A DNA stretch of 64,000 bases from the NCBI GenBank assembly GCA_037349105.1, contig JAYJMM010000021.1, positions 1,426,001 through 1,490,000 on the forward strand, given 5' to 3'. Positions 57,428 to 64,000 of this stretch are shown here, piece by piece. This DNA is from Limnomonas spitsbergensis (Eukaryota; Chlorophyta; Chlorophyceae; Chlamydomonadales). Made by a program: the position numbers and the translations under genes. Every line of letters begins with the position of its first letter. The stretch's first letter is position 1. Under the pieces are notes generated by a model, which was not told the DNA's origin, did no database searches, and saw nothing but the letters and a program-made list of their open reading frames with translations.

Positions 57428-58964
57428 GCCTGAGCATGTCGCGACATACCCATGCTCTAGTCTCGGCACAAGGGCAAAGTAGGGCAGTAAACAGTGTTCT
57501 TTCAGGATGCTTCAGCCATTGACTTTGTAACCCTATGAACAGTAGGGCTAGGTGTACCATGCTCTTTTGCTTGGGCCACTGGCCAGTAAAGGCAGTGGTT
57601 GCTGCTCTACCCCAAATGGGATCTGGTGCATACTACAATAAGCACTGGTTTATAGCATGCACCCCTGGTATATTTCTTCGCTTGAGTGACGGTAGTAGAG
57701 CTGGCCTGAGTAACCAGATTGAAGCTAATAGAGATTCCAGAATCATATCTTACTGACGGAGAAGAATTTCATGGAACAACTTGTATAGAGGTTCTTCAGA
57801 CGGGTTAAGGCAGTGGAGGTTGCCGTGGCAGCAATCTGTTCGAAGGCTGTGCTGTGAAATTTGAATGGAGGGTCCCGTGCGGGGAGTAGGGTAATTCTAT
57901 ATCAGCTTCTGATTTGGGCCAAGTCGCATGATGAATTCGACTTATTCCAACCTCATGCCGCAGTCAGCGTAAGGAAGATAAGAGATTAACAACGGTTGGC
58001 CATGTAGAGCCAGATTCTCCCCCTGCTCTTCTAGCAAATAAAATAATAGACACCTCGCAGCAAGTATAACGGTGCCCCTCATCTGTGGCATTCTCATGTT
58101 GTGGCAACCTGCTTCACCAGTCATCAGCTAAACACTGCTTGTTCACAACGAGCTTAATCTACAATCCAGCTAAATCTTCGCCTACAGCCATGGGGGCCTA
58201 TCACTACTGGGCCACTGGCTGTAGGCCAGTCAAGGTTTGGTCCCCATTGGCCCAGTGATGGCCGCCTCGCAGGCCCCTGGGGTTCGTCTAGCGCGCACGA
58301 AATATGGCGTGCAATAAGCACTGTCGCATAATGTGTTGGACTATTGGTGGATAAAGCCGACCCTAAATATCCATTCAAGTGAAATGTACCTGTAATTAAG
58401 CGGCACTGCGTCACCACGATAAAAGTCTAAATGCAGCTCGTCCTTCATGTGCGTGTTCCTATGCTTTGAGTGGTCTCAATGCCCATATGACTAGTGGCAT
58501 CCCCAGATAGCCTGTACACAACTGAGATGGGGTTGGCAGCAGCAGAGCGGTGCTCCCATAATGTGCTTGCCGCATGCTGTGAGTTTACTGCAGTCTGGGT
58601 TGCAGTGTAGGTTTATTGCTTCCTGTTCTTCCTCCCTGCAGTAGTCGTGGCTGCTATCCCGCTGATGTCTGGCCCACAGCTTGCTCTTCTGCTATCCTGC
58701 CGCTGCCTTGCTCCCACCAGCAGCCCTCTTAAGGCCTGCAGTCGAGGCTGCTATCCAGCTAATGTCTGGCCCACAGCTTGCTCTTCTGCTATCCTGCTGC
58801 TGCCTTGCTCCCACCAGCAGCCCTCTTACGGCCTGCAGTCAAGGCTGCTATCCCGCTAATGTCTGGCCCACAGCTTGCTCCTGCTATCCTGCTGCTGCCT
58901 TGCTCCCGCCAGCAGCCCTCTTACGGCCTGCAGCTGTGGCATTCTCGCGAGGCTGCTATCCGGC
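57428..58964. other. Intergenic, convergent gene ends
   Basis: About 1.5 kb between the 140-aa protein and the 3' end of the VIM-like gene. It holds an inverted family-T copy (58170-58310) and tandem copies of the VIM-like 3' coding end (58645-58945). No gene is supported. Confidence 0.5.
58645..58960 (-). repeat. Tandem copies of the 3' coding end of the VIM-like gene, about 97-bp unit
   Basis: Three units with CCACAGCTTGCTCTTCTGCT, CTGCCTTGCTCCCACCAGCA and GCCCTCTTACGGCCTGCAG match the genuine end of the coding region on the plus strand (TTGCTTGCTCTTCTTCTTCC, CTGCCTTACTCCCACCAGCA, GCTCTTTTGCGGCCTTG at 58968-59030). The array lies immediately 3' of the stop codon. Confidence 0.75.
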
Positions 58965-61900
58965 TCATTGCTTGCTCTTCTTCTTCCCAGCAGCTGCCTT
59001 ACTCCCACCAGCAGCTCTTTTGCGGCCTTGCTTGACCTCAGGCTCTGCCTCAGCAGGCACTACGACGACTGCGTCTGCCTCTGTCTCCACCACTCCCTCA
59101 ACAGCCTTATCCTCCATGACTGCCTCAACACCAGCATTGGCTGCAACGACCCTGTCCTCCACCTCTGCCTCCACCACCGCTGCCACGACACTGTCCTCCA
59201 CCTCTGCTTCAACAGCCTGGTCCTCCACCACTGCCTCCAGCTCTGCATCAATGTCCTTCGCCTTCTTCTTGCCGCCCTTGGCAGCCTTGGTAGTTGCCTT
59301 GGGTGCTCGGGGTGAGGGAGGTTTTCTGGCAGTACGCTTTGTCATCTGTGCAGCAGTGACAAAGCAGGCCATGTTCCTTAGACAAAGGGAAACGGCAAAA
59401 AGATTCAACTTGTCCAAATGCCTGAGGAGACAGGCAGAAACCCGAATCATGGCGTTAACTAGAGGGTTTTAGGCTTAACCCTCCACTCGTGCCCCCTGGC
59501 GTAACCTAATATATATCCTATAAGCAGATGCTCGCAACTCTACCTGAACAGTGCATGCCTGGAGCCCTCCTTCGCCCTCGTGAGCAACCCCCCCCCGTCA
59601 TGGCTTACCCTGAGCATGGCCCGCACGTCCAGCACGTCTCCCGCCTGGTCATCCAGCAGGCTGCGCATCAGCTCGCGGTCAAAGTCGGGGAACTCGGCAG
59701 TCAGTGTATCCAGCTCAGCAGCGTACTTCTCAGGAGCCGGCGCGCGCTGTCGGGGAGGCCCGGCCACCGGCGCTTCAGCTTCAGCTGCTGGGGGGCAGGG
59801 CTGGCTGGGACCTGCTGCCTCAACAGGATCAGAGGCCGGCTGGGCGCTGGGCGCCTCCTGGGCTGAAGAATAACCTGAGGCTTCCGCATCCGCGACCTCT
59901 GGCTCCTCCTCTGCGGGTTGCAGCACATCATCAGTCAGGGTCGTGCACACTGAATGACAATGTTGTCAAGGGGCAAGCAGGCCTGCACACACGCAGGACA
60001 CACCAACGCCACAGAACACACACCCCACCCACAATCTAAGCTCACCCTCTGCAGATTATAGAAGACAAACAAAAAGGCTGGGGTTGTACCTAATGAGCAC
60101 ACTTGTGGGCTTGTGGCCAAGGGGTTACGCAACCGACGTTTCTCCCCACGCACATCCGCGACACAACTTGGCCTCCACCCACCCTCCTGGTCACCCACCC
60201 CACCCCACCCACCCTCCTGGTCGCCCACCCCACCCCACCCACCCTCCTGATCACCCACCCTCCTGGTCGCCATCCTCCTCCTCCTCGTCCTGGCCACCAT
60301 CCTCCGCCTCCGCCTCACTGCCGCCCTCAGCTGCCTCGTCCTCGCCCGCCTCCTTGCCCTCAGCTGCCTCGGCCTTGAGGCGCTCCGACTCCTCTTTTGC
60401 GCGCTTGACCTCCTCCTGGAGCTTGAGGATGATCGCCACCATCTCTCTGCATCCACAGCAAAAAGCGTCCGGGCAGGTTGCGCAAATCACTAATAGTCGC
60501 CGTGCAGGTGCAACCTTTGCTTACTCAACACTCAACCCACCCCTAACAGTACCGGTCCAGGATGAAGTAAACGAGACCGTGTCCAGGGTCAAGGTAGCCT
60601 GCTTGTTGGCCAATGGCCATGCAGTCCAGCTGCATCCTTTACGAGCTCTGGCAGTGGGCGCACCTATTGATCTGAGCCGAGGCCAGGAACTCGCACAGAT
60701 CCGACTTGCATGTGGGGCATGGCTTGAGGTTGCGGCGCACACGCATGTTCCCGCGGCCATGGCTGGGCGCCTGCACATCGGTCACGCCCTCAAACTTCTT
60801 GTCCAGGCAGCCGCGGCAGAAGTTGTGACCTGTTAGGAGCAGGGGAGCAGGAGAGGCAAGCATGAGGGGGGGTAGATTCATGATGCAGCCATGCGACAAG
60901 ACAGGTATGAAAGCCATCATTGTCCACAGGTTGATGACATGAGGTTGGCGCCTATCCTTCACCGCGTCATCTTGTAATAATTAAGATCAGAGAAGTTCAG
61001 TAATCATCCCATGAGGTATGACTCGTATGAGCCTCGAATTCATCATAATCCACAGCCAATGACATAAGTCAGGCCGACATGAAAATCGTGAGGATTTTTT
61101 TTGCCAAAGATGATAGGACCATTAGGTATGAACAGCTGTCAGCAGATAGTAAGCCAGTCGGTGGTCCTGGCCTTACCGCAGGGCGTCCTCAGAGGGTTGC
61201 ACAGCAGCCCGCGGCAGGCTTCACATTTAAACTCCTTCAGTGCCTTCTCGTGATCGCTCAGCTGTGCAGGGTTCAGGGTTCAGGGTAAGCATTCAGCACA
61301 GTGGCCTGCGGCAGGCCTCACATTTGAACACCCAAAGCGCTTCCTCGTGAATACTCCGATGCTCGTTGCAAAGTGTGTGAACATGAGTGTGGAATACAAA
61401 TCAAGAAAGCAAGCAAACGGTAGAAAATAACATGCACAAGCACTGCAGGAGGGATTATGTGTCTCCCTGTGGGCAGCGTATTGAATCAAAACAAGGGCAG
61501 GCCGGCTCACACACCTTTTTGTGCAGCTTCTTCTCAGCGTTCATGGGTTTGCTCGTCCCACCACCCCGCTGTTGGCTCTCAGGCGCTAGCCCTGCAGCCC
61601 AGCCCCAGCGCTCCTCAGCAGCCAACCAAGACCTGTGGATAACAAATACATATAGCTTATTATTAACTTATATAAGGTCGCCGATCCCTACATATCAGTT
61701 TGTAGGGAGGGGCCATTCTGCATGCAAGCCCTGGTATGAGACTCTTGAAATAAGGCCCCATTCCTGAAAATACAAGCTACAGCCCCCCTGGTCCCTGTCT
61801 CACCAGGCCGGAGTCTTGGCCATCTCGAACACGGCGCCCTTGGCCTCCTTGATCTCGTCCTTGGCCTCCTTGGGTATCTCCATGCGCTCAATGTCACCCG

Positions 61901-63967
61901 ACTCTGAAGGAACAGGCGAAAGCAGGAAAACGCGAACGTGAGATAAAAGTATATCCAATAAGAGAAAAGGCAATGAGGAGGTGAGCACGCAATAAACATG
62001 ACTCGCCTCCATGAGTGCAACTGATGTCTCGCTTTCGATCACCTACTACCGGTAGCCTCTCACAAGGCAGCGCAGCCCCGAAGGCGCGAGGTACCTCTCA
62101 CAAGGCAACAAATCTCATCGAGATCCAGAAATGTCTTACAAGGGCAACGGAGTCCCTTGAACACCAGGCATTTCTCACAACCCAGCTAAGGCCCTGGAGC
62201 TTCATGCATCTCTTACCTCCACTGGACCAGGGTGCAGGGGTATTGTCGCATCGGACAAAGAGGTACCTGAGGGGAGGGGGCCAGGGGTAGGTCATGCGGA
62301 AGGAAGGGGCGGGGGGCGGGTTATGTGGGCGCATGGGGCAGGTCATGTGGGAGTGGGGGAAGATTATGTGGGCGCAGGGGGCAGGTTATGTGGGAGGACA
62401 GGAGATTAAAGGTGTGCTGTCTTACCAGACAAGCAGATACCAGGGGAGAAAGGAAGTGGGGCAGGTTATATGACAGGACAGGAAGCCGGACAGGTCTTGT
62501 CATCACAGGACAGGAAACGAGCACACTATTTGTTAGGGTGGTTTCTTAGCAGCAGGCGTGAGAGATCTTCACCTAGCTTGCGGCAGGCGCGAGGTATCTG
62601 CCTACCTGCACATGAGCTGCTTTTGGTTGCCCGGCTTGCGCCAGCAGCGCAAGATGCGATACACGCCGTCGTAACGGACCGGGGTGTCCACCGTGGGTGC
62701 ATAGCTTGACCTCTTCTCCTGCAGGTCGAGATTGGACGCCGGGAGTCAGGGGAATGGCTGGTGCTCTGGCTGTGCAGCTGAATGAATGAGGATGCAACCC
62801 ACATGCACCAGGTGCATCCAGCATTATGCACCAGGTGCATCCAGCACCATGCACCAGGTGCATCCAGCACCATGCACCAGGTGCATCCAGCACCGTTTTA
62901 CATGTGGCTGGATTCATTCAGTGTCTACACCAGTGATGGGGCTTAACTGACAAGGCACTCACTTTATACGAGCGGACGACCCTGACAGGCAGGCCCCTGA
63001 TACACGAGAGCTTGAGGGCCTTGTTCATGTTTTCAAACTCCTGGTCGAAGCTCTGGACCTGTGATCAACCAAGCCCGCGATAAACACAGGAGATAGTGTA
63101 AGTAAGCGGTGAGTAGCAATTGGCAAAAGCGACGCATTTTCTGGTCAAAGCTGTGGACCTATACTCTAACAGGACCGGGACGCACACAGAGGGCCTAATA
63201 AGCCAGTGGTGGGTGGGCTTCGGTCAGGACACCGCATGTTGGTCAGAAAACTGCATTCCTGTCAGAGCACCGCATTTCCTGCCTCCCCTTTGGCACTTGC
63301 ATGTGCTTACCTTGCTGGTCCTCTTGTTGCCAGACAGGTCGCGGCCGCCGCTGCCAGTGTATAGGAACCACTCGCCCTCGTCCTTATCGTCTTCATAGCC
63401 CCCGGACAGAACCACAGACTGGGAGCCAACGCTGGATTGTCCGGCGATGCCCGCCACGTGCGGGAAGTGTGCGCCCCACTGCCGGCAGTCCAGCCGATCC
63501 TTCCACCACTCCCCCACCAGCACACCCTGCAGCAGGTGTGGGCATGCCGCTGGTGATACACAAGGGTGGGCAGCTGCTTAGAGAGGTTGTTGAAGAGGGC
63601 TCCTCATCTCATCCCAGAATAGTGCATATGGCGAGAGCCGCCCAATGATGATCTGCTGAGCCTCAACCCCATGCCTGCTGGGAATTACGTATTTCTCACG
63701 ATGACTGCACTGCTGCAGGTGACACCCACCTGGTTCCTGCTGGGGTCGAACTCAGGCCCAATGGGTCCAAAGTGGTCGTTGGGCGTGGTGACCATGATGC
63801 GCCCACTAGCCGCGTTGGCCCGCCCTGTCTTGACAGCCCGCTCAGTCACATACGCCTCGTCTGGCCGGCTCTCGTTGTTGATCCGCTTGAAGTCCTTGGA
63901 GGGACCCGCATCTGCCTGGACCGGGTTCTTGGCCAGGCGAATTGCAAAGGTCAGCGCCGTGTTGATC
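58965..63967 (-). CDS. UHRF1/VIM/ORTHRUS-type SRA-RING E3 ligase, N-terminus outside the window
   Basis: Twelve exons visible in coding order: 63967-63730, 63526-63311, 63058-62963, 62718-62606, 62266-62217, 61903-61804, 61632-61515, 61261-61177, 60829-60664, 60446-60259, 59949-59609, 59345-58965; GT-AG and phase-consistent; 696 aa plus the missing start. Plant VIM/ORTH proteins bind hemimethylated CG through the SRA domain, ubiquitinate histones and help MET1 keep CG methylation. Visible: SRA/YDG domain (HFGPIGPEFDPSRNQGVLVG, QWGAHFPHVAGIAGQSSVGS, LSGGYEDDKDEGEWFLYTGS, RYDGVYRILRCW, YLFVRCDNTPAPW), then a RING finger (FKCEACRGLLCNPLRTPC, GHNFCRGCLDKKF, LKPCPTCKS). The usual N-terminal PHD and first RING would lie to the right. 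After the RING come a charged coiled coil, a Pro/Ala/Glu linker, a CUE-like segment (LTAEFPDFDRELMRSLLDD) and a basic end with Val/Glu-Asp repeats. This tail is unusual. Confidence 0.92.
60178..60272 (-). repeat. Tandem copies of a splice donor junction in the VIM-like gene
   Basis: The donor used, GACCAGGAGG/GTGGGTGA at 60259, is followed in the intron by three further copies of GA-CAGGAGG-GTGGGTG spaced 17 and 30 bp, separated by GGGTGGGGTGGGC-type sequence. Confidence 0.8.
61296..61366 (-). pseudogene. Partial duplicate of the VIM-like RING exon
   Basis: On the plus strand GGCCTGCGGCAGGCCTCACA, TTTGAAC and CGCTTCCTCGTGA parallel GCCCGCGGCAGGCTTCACAT, TTAAACTCC and TGCCTTCTCGTGA of the real exon (61205-61255). 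The copy is upstream in the same intron and lacks its own full coding frame. Confidence 0.65.
62805..62895. repeat. Short tandem array, 23-bp unit, 4 copies
   Basis: Unit GCACCAGGTGCATCCAGCAC plus CAT in the VIM-like intron between 62718 and 62963. The unit contains a palindrome TGCACC-AGGTGCA. Confidence 0.85.
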
Positions 63968-64000
63968 CTGACAACATACGAGGCAGCAAACAGTCAGACA

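Overview
The window looks like nuclear DNA of a green alga (Chlorophyta, possibly a trebouxiophyte or chlorophycean; the species cannot be named from sequence alone). The reasons are: every gene is split by GT-AG introns of about 70 to 1,900 bp; the proteins are eukaryotic and mostly plant-like (a VIM/ORTHRUS-type SRA-RING protein, a plant-type bifunctional mRNA capping enzyme, a chlorophyll-binding-like protein, a UVR + NTF2-like protein); one protein is a hydroxyproline-rich wall/surface type; introns and intergenic DNA are full of short dispersed repeats and minisatellites; and a TGTAA polyadenylation-type signal follows the first gene. I rebuilt exon structures by hand, requiring GT-AG borders, matching intron phase and family similarity.

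Layout. 0.5-3.4 kb (+): CNOT10, a CCR4-NOT subunit. 4.4-5.2 kb (+): histone chaperone ASF1. 7.2-8.4 kb (-): UVR-domain/NTF2-like protein, divergent across about 215 bp from 8.7-9.4 kb (+), a RAB5IF/RCAF1-type small membrane protein. 9.4-13.8 kb: repeat-rich, no convincing gene. 13.8-14.9 kb (+): light-harvesting-like protein. 16.3-21.0 kb (-): very large Q/A/S-rich, probably disordered protein, divergent from 21.5-25.2 kb (+), a proline-rich single-pass surface protein. 25.2-28.1 kb: no gene seen. 28.1-41.8 kb (+): mRNA capping enzyme, 17 exons, with at least eight different tandem or inverted repeats in its introns. 42.9-45.3 kb (+): universal-stress-protein-like protein. 46.4-51.9 kb (-): DxD glycosyltransferase of the nucleotide-diphospho-sugar transferase (GT77-like) type. 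51.9-56.0 kb: no gene, contains a PIF/Harbinger-like MITE. 56.0-57.4 kb (+): small unrecognised protein. 59.0 kb to the right edge (-): UHRF1/VIM/ORTHRUS-type SRA-RING protein, incomplete at its N-terminus.

The genes are housekeeping and chromatin/RNA functions and do not form one pathway, although mRNA capping (capping enzyme), mRNA decay (CNOT10), histone deposition (ASF1) and CG-methylation maintenance (VIM) are all gene-expression functions.

The most unusual signal is structural. From about 28 kb to the right end, in three independent genes, tandem repeat units overlap exon edges: splice donors, splice acceptors and one stop codon have been copied 2 to 18 times into the neighbouring intron or 3' flank, with different unit sequences and lengths (34 to 121 bp) each time. 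This suggests recurrent local duplication at exon borders that lengthens introns and lays down rows of candidate splice sites. A second layer consists of several dispersed short repeat families, one with clear target-site duplications.
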